Shown here: in pieces, positions 45,001 to 52,703 of the stretch
Layout: each line of letters starts with the position of its first letter
How positions within the stretch are numbered: position 1 is the stretch's first letter
Origin: an uncultured Bacteroidales bacterium
GTDB taxonomy: Bacteria; Bacteroidota; Bacteroidia; Bacteroidales; Paludibacteraceae
Reading direction: 5' to 3'
Assembly: GCA_900321605.1 (NCBI GenBank)
Contig: ONWR01000010.1
Span: 51,620 to 115,619 of the forward strand
Length of the DNA: 64,000 bases
Program-made: the position numbers and the translations under genes
Notes under the pieces: model-generated
The model's database searches: none
Told to the model about the DNA's origin: nothing
Seen by the model: the letters and a program-made list of their open reading frames with translations, nothing else

Positions 45001-45290
45001 TGCCGGGCTATAATATCCCGTACGACTACACTTCTGCTTCGATGGCGCAAATGTATTTCATGCTCAATCAAAACGAGAAAGCTCTTGCTATCATGGATAA
45101 TGTGGCAAATGGGTGCGTGGAGTATTTGCGTTTTGCAGCATCGCTCAATCGTCAGCAGAAACGCTCTATGGAGTCTTCTACGGGTCGTGAGGCGGCTATC
45201 TTAGGCTATGTGCTGCAGACCTGTGAGCGTTACGGACAGAACGAATTGGTGGAGAAATACTACGCCGATTATGCTGCGTACGCGAAATGA
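42081..45290 (+). CDS. DUF2723 polytopic membrane protein (GT-C-like)
   Basis: 1,069 residues. The N-terminal DUF2723 domain has the family start TMEPTASFWDCGEFISSAWK and LDVGHPPGAPFFMLMGHFFS, where the Asp-Cys-Gly-Glu resembles the catalytic acidic site of protein O-mannosyltransferase-like GT-C enzymes. About 12 helices lie before residue 350, with more around 560-690. A periplasmic C-terminal half follows, with TPYQPRERDYAYAGSFYAF and ILFSNGDNDTFPLWYNQEVE, and a TPR-like end. The role is unproven; lipid-linked sugar transfer to protein or glycan is plausible. Two repeat elements interrupt the gene in frame (42399-42428, 44053-44091). Confidence 0.88.
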   Translation: MKHFKLWNTLCGWMVFAVAAATYLLTMEPTASFWDCGEFISSAWKLDVGHPPGAPFFMLMGHFFSLFASDTAHVAMCVNALSALASAFTILFLFWTITALARKLVKPLPTSPQGEETGSLWADLGVLGAGVVGALAYTFSDTFWFSAVEGEVYASSSLFTAVVFWLILKWDEQADEEGSDRWLIAIAYLMGLSIGVHLLNLLTIPAIGLVYYFRRYEFSWKGLFYAFLASCAILLVILYGIIPGFPTVAGWFELLFVNTLGWPFNTGLAVYIVLALVALGWAIYETAVDTNKLRIAISCTAAFALSGAAFLFEKWWIGVLLSVVLLALLLGKSEIIPARWLNTATLMITVILIGYSSYAALVIRSNADTPMDQNSPDNVFSLKYYLNREQYGDRPLFYGQTYNAPVELRVEGNMCIPVEKQGHAQYAPAPKKEGEKDHYVITGYKTNYVFMKEFCMLFPRMYSSQGSHVNAYKEWADVKGKRVRYDYCGQQKTDYCPTFGENLKFFFRYQVNFMYWRYFMWNFVGRQNDLQSYGDITKGNWISGIDFIDNAMLGDQSLLPTELKENKGHNVYYFLPLLLGIIGIVWQVSKRDKDGKAEGWKSFTLTFLLFFLTGLAIVLYLNQTPYQPRERDYAYAGSFYAFCIWIGLGVLALIDWINQSLVDGRWSKVVKNTVAVVVSLVCLGVPALMAQQNWDDHDRSDRYSCRDFGANYLKSCETQAILFSNGDNDTFPLWYNQEVEEVGTDLRVCNLSYLQTDWYIAQMKRPYYESAALPISWEYKDFMPGANEIARVDNRLGQPISVKKAFDFLRSDDPRTKTREGDNYLPSDQLYVETPDGEQIMLKKKRMYTRSEMMIMEMLSTNNWQRPMYFCATVGNDYYLGLEPWMELTGLAYRITPTRSRDGQPRVNSELMYENMLHKFAYGNMNKPGIYIDENLMRMCRTHRMMFAQLAEQLIRENQREKALEVLDFAEEQLPGYNIPYDYTSASMAQMYFMLNQNEKALAIMDNVANGCVEYLRFAASLNRQQKRSMESSTGREAAILGYVLQTCERYGQNELVEKYYADYAAYAK
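42399..42428. repeat. GC-rich palindromic element, in frame in the DUF2723 gene
   Basis: About 30 bases with arms CTCCCC and GGGGAG around ACA. It encodes KPLPTSPQGEE between two membrane helices. The same element occurs in dsbD (same orientation) and murB (opposite orientation). Confidence 0.85.
44053..44091. repeat. 7-base tandem repeat inside the DUF2723 gene (gttggtc)
   Basis: Units atcagtc, gttggtc, gatggtc, gttggtc, gaaagtc, then gtta. It encodes NQSLVDGRWSKVVK in a loop between membrane helices. Same unit as the intergenic array at 39470. Confidence 0.85.
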
Positions 45291-45350
45291 GATTGAAGAT
45301 TTGAGAATTTGAAGATTTGAAAATTTGAAGATTTTAAAATTTGAAGATTA
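45291..45350. repeat. Degenerate gatttgaa-type tandem repeat
   Basis: Fills the entire gap between the DUF2723 stop and the CobW start: imperfect gaagattt and gaaaattt units. Same family as 3064 and 41985. Confidence 0.8.
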
Positions 45351-45351
45351 A

Positions 45352-46587
45352 ATGATAAGTGTAAATAAAATTCCGGTCTTGCTGCTAACCGGATATCTTG
45401 GTAGCGGCAAGACAACACTTCTCAACCGCATTCTGACGAATAACAAAGGTATTCGTTTTGCGGTGATCGTAAACGATATCGGAGAAGTGAATATTGATGC
45501 GTCGTTGATTCAGAAGGGCGGAGTAGTGTCCCAGAATGACGACTCGCTTGTGGCGCTTCAGAACGGCTGTATATGCTGCTCGCTGAAGATGGATCTGGTG
45601 TCTCAGCTGCATGATCTGTGTGCACAGAAAGCCTTTGATTATGTCGTGATAGAGGCTTCGGGTATCTGCGAACCGGCTCCTATAGCTCAGACGCTTTGCA
45701 GCTATGCGCAGATGGTTCCTCAGTTTGCCCAAGATGGTCTTCCTGTGCTCGATTGTATTTGCTCGGTGGTAGATGCGTTGCGTTTGCGTGACGAGTTCGA
45801 AGGCGGCGAGCAGTTGGCACACTACGTGCCGAAAGAGGAAGACCTTGCGGCACTTGTGATTGAGCAGATTGAGTTTAGCAATATTGTGTTGCTGAATAAG
45901 GCGTCGGAAGTAAGCGAAGAAGAGTTGGCGCATATTAAATCCATCGTTCGTGCTATTCAGCCGACCGCAGAGATTATTGAAACGAACTACTGCGATGTCG
46001 ATTTTGACAAGATTTTGAATACGCATATGTTCGATTTTGACAAGACTGCAACGTCGGCTGCTTGGATACAGGAAGTAGAGGATGCAACGCATCATCACCA
46101 CGATGATGACGATGACGACGATGATGAGGATGAGCATGAGCATCATCACCACCATGACCATGATCATGAACATGGTGGGCATGACCATGATCATGAACAT
46201 GGTGGGCATGACCATCTGGCAGAGTTCGGAATAGAGACTTATGTGTATTATGCGCGTAAGCCGTTCGATTTAGGACTGTTTGATGAGTTTGTGGCTGCTC
46301 ATTGGCCGAAGAATGTGATCCGATGTAAAGGAATGTGTTATTTTGCAGAAGAGTACGATATGTGCTATCTGTTTGAGCAAGCCGGAAGACAGTTCAATCT
46401 GCGCAAGGCAGGAGAGTGGTTTGCGACGATGCCGAAAGAGGAGTTGATGCAACTCATGGCAGATGATGCTCAGTTACGCAAAGACTGGGATGAGCAGTAC
46501 GGCGACCGAATGCAGAAACTCGTGTTCATCGGTCAACATCTGGACAAGCAGGCTTTGAAAACGGCTCTGGATAAGTGTTTGCAATAA
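45352..46587 (+). CDS. CobW/COG0523-family metal chaperone GTPase
   Basis: G3E-family GTPase, thought to deliver zinc or another metal to client proteins. Walker A LLTGYLGSGKTTLLNRIL, metal-binding NGCICCSLKMDL (CxCC), EASGICEPAPIAQTL and the NKxD-like LLNKASEV. A linker at about residues 245-290 is extremely His/Asp/Glu-rich (HHHHDDDDDDDDEDEHEHH and three HDHDHEHGG-type repeats) and should bind several metal ions. The C-terminal CobW_C domain includes FAEEYDMCYLFEQAGRQF. 411 residues. The alcohol dehydrogenase that follows needs a metal and may be a client; that is inference. Confidence 0.93.
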   Translation: MISVNKIPVLLLTGYLGSGKTTLLNRILTNNKGIRFAVIVNDIGEVNIDASLIQKGGVVSQNDDSLVALQNGCICCSLKMDLVSQLHDLCAQKAFDYVVIEASGICEPAPIAQTLCSYAQMVPQFAQDGLPVLDCICSVVDALRLRDEFEGGEQLAHYVPKEEDLAALVIEQIEFSNIVLLNKASEVSEEELAHIKSIVRAIQPTAEIIETNYCDVDFDKILNTHMFDFDKTATSAAWIQEVEDATHHHHDDDDDDDDEDEHEHHHHHDHDHEHGGHDHDHEHGGHDHLAEFGIETYVYYARKPFDLGLFDEFVAAHWPKNVIRCKGMCYFAEEYDMCYLFEQAGRQFNLRKAGEWFATMPKEELMQLMADDAQLRKDWDEQYGDRMQKLVFIGQHLDKQALKTALDKCLQ

Positions 46588-46599
46588 ATAACGGATTGT

Positions 46600-47748
46600 A
46601 TGCAAGGCAATTTTATATATCATAATCCCACGAAATTATATTTTGGAGAAGAGGCTTTGAAGTTTCTCAAGGACGAGTTACAGAACTTCGGTGAGCGCGT
46701 GCTGATCAATTACGGTAGCGGTAGTGTCAAACGCAGCGGTTTGTACGACGAGGTGATTGCTATCCTGCGTGAGGGCGGCAAGACGATTGTTGAGAACCAG
46801 GGTGTGATGTCCAACCCGACACTTGAGAAACTACGCGAGGGCGTGCGTATCGCGCGCGATAATAAGGTCGATTGGATCTTGGCTCTGGGAGGAGGAAGCG
46901 TTTGCGACTACTCGAAAGGTGTAGCGGCTTCTGCGTACTATGATGGCGATTATTGGCAGGCTTTCTGGCTTGAGGGTCAGCAACCGGCAGCAGATCAGCG
47001 GATTATCCCGGTGACCTGTATCCTGACGATGGCAGGAACCGGATCGGAGATGAACGGCGGATGTGTTATTACCGATGCCGAGAAGAACTATAAGACCGGT
47101 CATGTGTTTGACAGCCGTCTGATGCCGAAATTCTCGATCCTCAATCCGCGGTACACGATGACCGTTCCGATGGATCAGATGAAATCGGGTATCTACGATA
47201 TCATGAACCATATTTTTGAGCAGTATTTCTCGGGTGAGGATGACAATACGTCCGATTACATTGCCGAGGGACTGATGCGAGGGCTGATTGTGGCATCTCG
47301 TGCGGCAGTCAAGGATCCGCAGGATTATGAGGCTCGCAGTAATATAATGTGGACTGCCACTTGGGCACTTAATACGCTCATTAAGTGCGGAAAACGTCAA
47401 GATTGGATGGTTCATCAGATCGGTCACTCCATAGGCGCTTGGACACATGCTCCTCACGGTTATACCTTAGCTTCTGTGACGATGGCTTATTACAAAAGGG
47501 CGATGCAGTTTGGTCGTCCTAAGTTCGAGCGTTTTGCACAGAATGTATGGGGTGTGAAGAGTGCCGAAGAGGGACTTGAGGCTCTGAAGAACTGGATGAA
47601 AGAGATCGGTTTGCCGCTGACAATCAGTGAATTGGGCGCTAATGAGGCGATGATTGACGATATTGTCAGAACGACCAATATCTTCCCTGCCGGTTATATG
47701 GATTTGAAGCCGGAAGATGTCAAAGAGATACTCAAGGAGAGTTTGTAA
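46600..47748 (+). CDS. Iron-containing alcohol dehydrogenase (YqhD/BdhA-like)
   Basis: NAD(P)H-dependent aldehyde or butanol dehydrogenase of the group III family. FIYHNPTKLYFGEEALKFL start, GVMSNPTLEKLREGVRIAR, NAD loop ILALGGGSVCDYSKGVAA, TMAGTGSEMNGGCVITDAE, and metal ligands in YDIMNHIFEQYF and QIGHSIGAWTHAPHGYTLA. 382 residues. Twelve bases after the CobW stop. Likely reduces small aldehydes in fermentation. Confidence 0.93.
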   Translation: MQGNFIYHNPTKLYFGEEALKFLKDELQNFGERVLINYGSGSVKRSGLYDEVIAILREGGKTIVENQGVMSNPTLEKLREGVRIARDNKVDWILALGGGSVCDYSKGVAASAYYDGDYWQAFWLEGQQPAADQRIIPVTCILTMAGTGSEMNGGCVITDAEKNYKTGHVFDSRLMPKFSILNPRYTMTVPMDQMKSGIYDIMNHIFEQYFSGEDDNTSDYIAEGLMRGLIVASRAAVKDPQDYEARSNIMWTATWALNTLIKCGKRQDWMVHQIGHSIGAWTHAPHGYTLASVTMAYYKRAMQFGRPKFERFAQNVWGVKSAEEGLEALKNWMKEIGLPLTISELGANEAMIDDIVRTTNIFPAGYMDLKPEDVKEILKESL

Positions 47749-47766
47749 TTGTCGGAAGCCGGAGTC

Positions 47767-48114
47767 ATGGAAATAGTAGATTTGTTAGAATATAGCGATC
47801 GGCTCCAACTGCGGCAATGGTTCGAGGTCAATGCAGCAACGCAAAAGAGTTGTTGGGTCGCATTGTACCGCGGCAAGAAAAAGCCGGAGGGCGTGTGTCT
47901 GCCATATTTGGAAGTCGTCGAAGAGGCGCTTTGTTTCGGATGGATAGACTCCACGCTCAAACGTCTTCCGGACGGACGTTTGGCGCAACGTCTTTCTCCG
48001 AGACAGCAAAAAAGTCATTGGACGGAATTGAATAAGCAACGTTGTGCAGACCTTGAAGAGCGGGGATTGATGACCGAGTTGGGGCGCATCGCATTGCAAA
48101 AGGCAAATTTGTAG
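47767..48114 (+). CDS. YdeI/OmpD-associated family protein, C-terminally short
   Basis: The start is set at the ATG at 47767, not the TTG that directly follows the previous stop. The YdeI N-terminal half is clear: RQWFEVNAATQKSCWVALYR, YLEVVEEALCFGWIDSTLKR and LSPRQQKSHWTELNKQRC. The chain then ends at MTELGRIALQKANL, about 115 residues. Family members usually run to around 190, with a second helical domain. The missing part is not found in other frames downstream, so this is a truncation or a short subfamily. Function unknown. Confidence 0.75.
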   Translation: MEIVDLLEYSDRLQLRQWFEVNAATQKSCWVALYRGKKKPEGVCLPYLEVVEEALCFGWIDSTLKRLPDGRLAQRLSPRQQKSHWTELNKQRCADLEERGLMTELGRIALQKANL

Positions 48115-48135
48115 GATTTTTAACATAAAAATAGA

Positions 48136-48639
48136 ATGAAACGAATCATCAATCCATGGACTCAAACACCCGGGTATAACTGCTTCGGGTGTAGTCCGGA
48201 TAACCCGATCGGGACAAGGATGCGTTTCTTTGAGGACGGTGACGATATCGTCTCTATCTGGCGTCCGACGCAGAACCATCAGTCTTGGCTCAATACGCTT
48301 CATGGCGGTATTCAGGCCGTGCTACTGGACGAAGTATGCGGCTGGGTTGTGTTCCATAAGCTGCAAACAGCGGGAGTGACAGCCAAGATGGAGATGCGTT
48401 ACCATAAACCGGTTTCTACGCTGCAGGATTATATCAAACTGCGTGGGTACCTCAAAGAGATGCGTCGTAATGTGGCGATTGTGCAAGGCGAGTTGTACTC
48501 AGCGGAAGGGGAACTGTTATGCGAGTGTACGTGTACCTATTTCACTTTCCCGCAGGACAAAGCCAAAGAGAATATGGGCTATGTGCCCTCTGAAGTAGAA
48601 GAAAAAGAATATACCTTTGAAGAATGCTTGAATATGTAA
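48136..48639 (+). CDS. PaaI-like hotdog-fold thioesterase
   Basis: 167 residues. CFGCSPDNPIGTRMRFFEDG at the N-terminus and the hotdog helix LHGGIQAVLLDEVCGWVVFH, with the HGG(I)...D/E active-site region, then MEMRYHKPVSTLQDYIKLRG. Predicted to hydrolyse an acyl-CoA thioester; substrate unknown. The 3' end overlaps the PatB start by 16 bases in another frame. Confidence 0.88.
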   Translation: MKRIINPWTQTPGYNCFGCSPDNPIGTRMRFFEDGDDIVSIWRPTQNHQSWLNTLHGGIQAVLLDEVCGWVVFHKLQTAGVTAKMEMRYHKPVSTLQDYIKLRGYLKEMRRNVAIVQGELYSAEGELLCECTCTYFTFPQDKAKENMGYVPSEVEEKEYTFEECLNM

Positions 48640-49778
48640 ATCGTAAGGGCTCCGATTGCTATAAATGGGATTCGGAATGTGCCCAAGGCTGTCTGCCGTT
48701 ATGGATAGCAGACATGGATTTTGCTGCTGCAAAGCCTATTCGTGAGGCGATGCAACGCCGTCTTGATCATGGTGTTTTCGGTTATTCGATTGTGCCGCAG
48801 GCGAACTATGATGCTGTGGCTTCATGGTTTGAGCGCCGACACGGATGGAAGGGTATCAACCGTGATAATCTGTTGTACACCACCGCTGTTGTGCCTGCTA
48901 TCTCGGCTATTTTTGCGGCGTTGCAGGCAAGGAAAGGCAAGTGTTCGCCGCTTCGTGTGCTGACCTTCACACCGGCATACAACTGTTTCTTCTCTTGTAT
49001 TGAGAACATGGGCTGCGAGTTGGTTCCCTCTGCATTGGTGTTGAAAGACAACCGTTTTGAGATCAACTGGGAGGACGTGGAAGCGAAAGCCAAGGAGGCG
49101 GATGTGTTCCTGCTTTGTAATCCTCATAATCCGACCGGACGCGTGTGGACGAGGGATGAGTTGGAGCGTTTGGCAGCTATCATGCGTCGTGAGCACCTCT
49201 TTGTGTTATCGGACGAGATCCATTGCGAGTTTGCCTTCAAGGGGCATCCCTATACGCCTTTTGCTTCGATTGTGATCAACGACACGGATTTCTGCGTTTG
49301 TACTTCCGCCAGCAAGGCGTTTAACATAGCCGGATTGCTGTGTGCGAATATCTTCGTACCCAACAAAGAGCTCTTTGCGCAGATCAACCACGCGCTTGAG
49401 GTGCATGAAGTGAACGGACTTAATCCGTTTGGTTTGGTAGCGCAAGTGGCGGCTTACAATGAGTCCGAGGCATGGTTGGATGAGTTGAACGAATATGTCT
49501 ATGGTAACTACTGCTATCTGCGCGATTTCATCCGTACGGAACTGCCGATGTTGCAGATTCATGAGACGGAAGGAACGTACCTCGGATGGGTGAATATAGC
49601 CGCGCTTAAGATGTCGTCAGAGGCTTTCTGTGCGGATCTTGCCAAAAAGGCGCATGTGCTCTTTAACCCATCGGAGATGTATGGAGGCGAACATTATGTT
49701 CGTATCAATCTCGCTACCTCGCGTGAGGTATTGGAAGAAGCTTTGAATCACCTTAAACAATATATCCATGAACACTAA
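48624..49778 (+). CDS. patB: MalY/PatB-type cystathionine beta-lyase/aminotransferase
   Basis: PLP enzyme of fold type I, expected to cleave C-S bonds of cystathionine or cysteine. KGSDCYKWDSECAQGCLPLW then IADMDFAAAKPIREAM, FGYSIVPQANYDAVASWFER, LLCNPHNPTGRVWTRDEL, SDEIHCEFAF and the Schiff-base lysine in TSASKAFNIAGL. 384 residues. ATG at 48624 overlaps the previous gene by 16 bases, and the end overlaps nadE by 11 bases. Confidence 0.92.
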   Translation: MLEYVNRKGSDCYKWDSECAQGCLPLWIADMDFAAAKPIREAMQRRLDHGVFGYSIVPQANYDAVASWFERRHGWKGINRDNLLYTTAVVPAISAIFAALQARKGKCSPLRVLTFTPAYNCFFSCIENMGCELVPSALVLKDNRFEINWEDVEAKAKEADVFLLCNPHNPTGRVWTRDELERLAAIMRREHLFVLSDEIHCEFAFKGHPYTPFASIVINDTDFCVCTSASKAFNIAGLLCANIFVPNKELFAQINHALEVHEVNGLNPFGLVAQVAAYNESEAWLDELNEYVYGNYCYLRDFIRTELPMLQIHETEGTYLGWVNIAALKMSSEAFCADLAKKAHVLFNPSEMYGGEHYVRINLATSREVLEEALNHLKQYIHEH

Positions 49779-51699
49779 TTTCGGATTTGTGCGTGTTGCG
49801 GCTGCAGTGCCGACCATGCGCGTAGCAGACTGCCGCTACAATGCGGAGCAAATTAAGTTACAGATCGACGAGGCGATCGCTGAAGGCGTTGAGGTCATCT
49901 GTTTTCCTGAGTTGAGTATCACCGGCTATTCTTGTGCGGATCTGTTCTTCACGCAGGCTCTCCAGCAGAGTTCAATGCGTGAGTTGGAGTCGATATGCGA
50001 TTACACGCGTGGCAAAGCGATTATTGTGTTGGTGGGCGCTCCGCTGCAAGTGGATAACGACCTGTTCAACTGCGCGTTTGTGATGACAGACGGCGAAGTG
50101 ATGGGCGTTGTGCCTAAAGTCAACCTGCCGAACACCGGTGAGTTCTACGAGAAGAGATGGTTTACTTCCGGACGTGCCGCGCGCGAATATACGCCCGGAG
50201 GCATCGCTCCGAGGATACCGAAGATCGAGATATGGAGTGGAGAAGTGCCGTTTGGAACGGATCTGCTGTTCTGCACAAGGACCTATACCTTTGGTATAGA
50301 GATCTGTGAGGATCTGTGGTCACCGCTGCCTCCTTCTACTCAATTGGCTATTCAGGGAGCAGAGATCATCTTCAACCTCTCCTCGTCCAACTGCATCATC
50401 GGTAAGCACATCTTCCGCAAACAGATGATCAAGCAGCAGTCGGCACGCGTCCATTGCGGCTATGTCTATACCTCTTCCGGCGTCGGTGAGTCCACAACGG
50501 ATGTGGTATTCTCCGGTAGCACGTATATCGCAGAAAATGGTGATATACTGACCTTGGGCGAACGATTCCAACGTGAGAACACGATGATTATTCAGGAGAT
50601 AGATATAGAACGTTTGCGTACCGACAGACAGCGCAATACGAACTTCACAAAAGATAAAGCAGGCCACTACCGCCATATTAACGTAGCGCCTATTGATAGA
50701 GAAGAGGAGTGTACGGAGCCTATTCATCGTACTTTCTCGCCTTCGCCGTTCTTGCCCAAGAAAGGCAAAGAGGATCAGTACTGCATGGATGTGTTCTCTA
50801 TTCAGACGAGTGCTCTCGCGAGACGTTGGGAGCATACACACACGGATACGCTCGTATTAGGCATCTCCGGCGGTTTGGATAGTACGCTTGCTTTGTTGGT
50901 TTGCGTGCAGACGGCTGATCTGTTGGGCTATGACCGCGAGCGCATAGTGGGCGTGACGATGCCGGGATTCGGAACCAGCGACCGTACGTACCAGAACGCG
51001 CTGAATCTGATGAAAGAGTTGGGTATCACGCATCGGGAGATACCTATTCGCGAAGAAGCAACCCAACACATGAGCGACATCGGACATGATATCAGTCGTC
51101 ATGACGTGACGTACGAGAACGCGCAGGCGCGTATACGTACCTTAATATTAATGGATCTGGCTAACGAACTGAACGGTTTGGTGGTCGGAACAGGTGACTT
51201 GAGCGAATTGGCACTGGGATGGGCTACGTACAACGGCGACCAGATGTCCATGTACGGCATCAATGCCGGAATACCAAAGACGCTTGTTCGGTATCTGGTC
51301 AGCTATGCGGCGCAGAATCTGTATGGCGAACCTTTGCGGAGTATTCTGCTCGATATCGTGGACACGCCGGTTTCACCGGAACTTCTGCCGACGGATGAGC
51401 ATGGAGAGATTGCTCAAAAGACCGAGGACAAGGTGGGTCCGTATGAACTGCATGATTTCTTCTTATACTATTTTATGCGCTTTGGTTTCACGCGTGAGAA
51501 GATCAAGTACATGGCTATCAGAGCGTTCGAGGATCAGTATGACGAAGAGACCATTGACAAATGGCTGAATGTGTTCATGCGCCGTTTCTGCCAGCAGCAG
51601 TTCAAACGCAGTTGTATGCCGGATGGTCCGAAAGTCGTTAGCGTGAGCCTGAGTCCGCGTGGCGATTGGAGAATGCCAAGCGATGCGTGCTGTATTTAA
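49768..51699 (+). CDS. nadE: Glutamine-dependent NAD+ synthetase
   Basis: Last step of NAD+ synthesis: amidation of deamido-NAD+ with ATP, using glutamine as ammonia donor. The N-terminal nitrilase-fold amidase carries the triad Glu in CFPELSITGYSC, Lys in VPKVNLPNTGEFYEKRWF and Cys in FGIEICEDLWSP. The C-terminal synthetase has the PP-loop LGISGGLDSTLALLV (about residues 364-378), then GTGDLSELALGWATYNGDQM and KVGPYELHDFFLYYFMRFGF. 643 residues, the full two-domain form. An 11-base overlap with patB. Confidence 0.97.
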   Translation: MNTNFGFVRVAAAVPTMRVADCRYNAEQIKLQIDEAIAEGVEVICFPELSITGYSCADLFFTQALQQSSMRELESICDYTRGKAIIVLVGAPLQVDNDLFNCAFVMTDGEVMGVVPKVNLPNTGEFYEKRWFTSGRAAREYTPGGIAPRIPKIEIWSGEVPFGTDLLFCTRTYTFGIEICEDLWSPLPPSTQLAIQGAEIIFNLSSSNCIIGKHIFRKQMIKQQSARVHCGYVYTSSGVGESTTDVVFSGSTYIAENGDILTLGERFQRENTMIIQEIDIERLRTDRQRNTNFTKDKAGHYRHINVAPIDREEECTEPIHRTFSPSPFLPKKGKEDQYCMDVFSIQTSALARRWEHTHTDTLVLGISGGLDSTLALLVCVQTADLLGYDRERIVGVTMPGFGTSDRTYQNALNLMKELGITHREIPIREEATQHMSDIGHDISRHDVTYENAQARIRTLILMDLANELNGLVVGTGDLSELALGWATYNGDQMSMYGINAGIPKTLVRYLVSYAAQNLYGEPLRSILLDIVDTPVSPELLPTDEHGEIAQKTEDKVGPYELHDFFLYYFMRFGFTREKIKYMAIRAFEDQYDEETIDKWLNVFMRRFCQQQFKRSCMPDGPKVVSVSLSPRGDWRMPSDACCI

Positions 51700-51715
51700 A
51701 TGAGAAATTGTGAAA

Positions 51716-52669
51716 ATGAAAAAATACGAAAATATATCCCTTCTGCCGTATAACACGTTCGGCATAGATGTCAAAGCGCGGCTGTTCATCGAGTACTACT
51801 CGCTGGACGAGTTGCGGAAAGTGCTGAAAGAGCATAAAGGCGAGCAGATCTTGCATATAGGGCAAGGGTCGAATCTGCTCTTTACCCACGATTTCAACGG
51901 AATAATTCTGCATTCCGGCATGGCTCGTGCGCGTTTTATAGACGATGAGACAGTGGAGGCGCAGAATGGCTTGCGGCTCGATGATCTCATCGCTCAACTG
52001 ACCGACATGGCATACTGCGGCATGGAGAAACTAAGTCTTATTCCGGGCGAAGTGGGCGCTTCGGCAGTACAGAATGTCGGGGCGTACGGCGTAGAAGCGA
52101 AAGATGTGATAGAGCGTGTTTATACGATGGCTGTGGAGACGCAGGAAGAGCGGGTCTTTACCAACGAAGAGTGCAAGTTCGGTTATAGGGATAGTATTTT
52201 CAAGCATGAACTGAAAGGTAAGTATATTGTCACTTCGGTTGTCTATAAGGTCAAACCCGGCGAGGCATCCAAGACCCGCGAGGAGATTATCCAGACGCGC
52301 ATGGCGAAACTGCCGACAGTGGGTGAGGTGGGTTCCGCCGGCTCGTTCTTTATGAATCCGTTTGTGCCGGAAGAGAAAGCGAAGGAATTGTTGGAACTCT
52401 ATCCCGATATGCCGCACTTTGAAACTCCCTCCCTTGAGGGGAGGGCTGGGGTGGGGTTATTTAAGATCCCTGCTGCATGGCTAATCGAGCAATGCGGATG
52501 GAAAGGTAAGAAGCTCGGCGGTGCGCAAGTGTGGCCCAAACAGCCGCTTGTCATCGTCAATGCGAATAACGCTACGCCCGAAGACATCATCGCCCTTGCT
52601 GCACAAGTCAGCGCAAGCGTCAAAGAGAAATTCGGCATCGACATTCACCCTGAAGTGAACTATATTTAA
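51716..52669 (+). CDS. murB: UDP-N-acetylmuramate dehydrogenase
   Basis: FAD enzyme reducing UDP-GlcNAc-enolpyruvate to UDP-MurNAc, the second step of peptidoglycan precursor synthesis. The start is ATG 51716; the upstream GTG is not needed. LLPYNTFGIDVKARLFIEYY, LHIGQGSNLLFT, LSLIPGEVGASAVQNVGAYG, FGYRDSIFKHELKGKY, VGSAGSFFMNPF (catalytic Ser) and AAWLIEQCGWKGKKLGGAQV. Between VPEEKAKELLELYPDM and the AAWLIEQ helix is an in-frame repeat element (TPSLEGRAGVG, 52425-52457) not expected in the family. Confidence 0.96.
   Translation: MKKYENISLLPYNTFGIDVKARLFIEYYSLDELRKVLKEHKGEQILHIGQGSNLLFTHDFNGIILHSGMARARFIDDETVEAQNGLRLDDLIAQLTDMAYCGMEKLSLIPGEVGASAVQNVGAYGVEAKDVIERVYTMAVETQEERVFTNEECKFGYRDSIFKHELKGKYIVTSVVYKVKPGEASKTREEIIQTRMAKLPTVGEVGSAGSFFMNPFVPEEKAKELLELYPDMPHFETPSLEGRAGVGLFKIPAAWLIEQCGWKGKKLGGAQVWPKQPLVIVNANNATPEDIIALAAQVSASVKEKFGIDIHPEVNYI
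52425..52457. repeat. GC-rich palindromic element, in frame in murB
   Basis: 33 bases, inverted relative to the copies in the DUF2723 gene and dsbD. Its reverse complement shares an uninterrupted cagccctcccc core followed by caagggagggag with the dsbD copy. It encodes about eleven additional residues in a loop. Confidence 0.88.
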
Positions 52670-52703
52670 TTGTAAATTGTGAATTGTAAATTGTGAATTG
52701 AAA
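52669..52703. repeat. 7-base tandem repeat (attgtaa/attgtga)
   Basis: Five consecutive 7-base units (attgtaa, attgtga, attgtaa, attgtga, attgaaa) exactly fill the murB-murA gap. Same family, on the other strand, as the attcaca array at 18199. Confidence 0.92.

Noticed and set aside
46081-46215. Repetitive catgatcatgaacatggt stretch considered as a CRISPR or intergenic repeat
   Set aside because: It is in-frame coding repeat for the His/Asp linker of the CobW protein; no spacers or cas genes.
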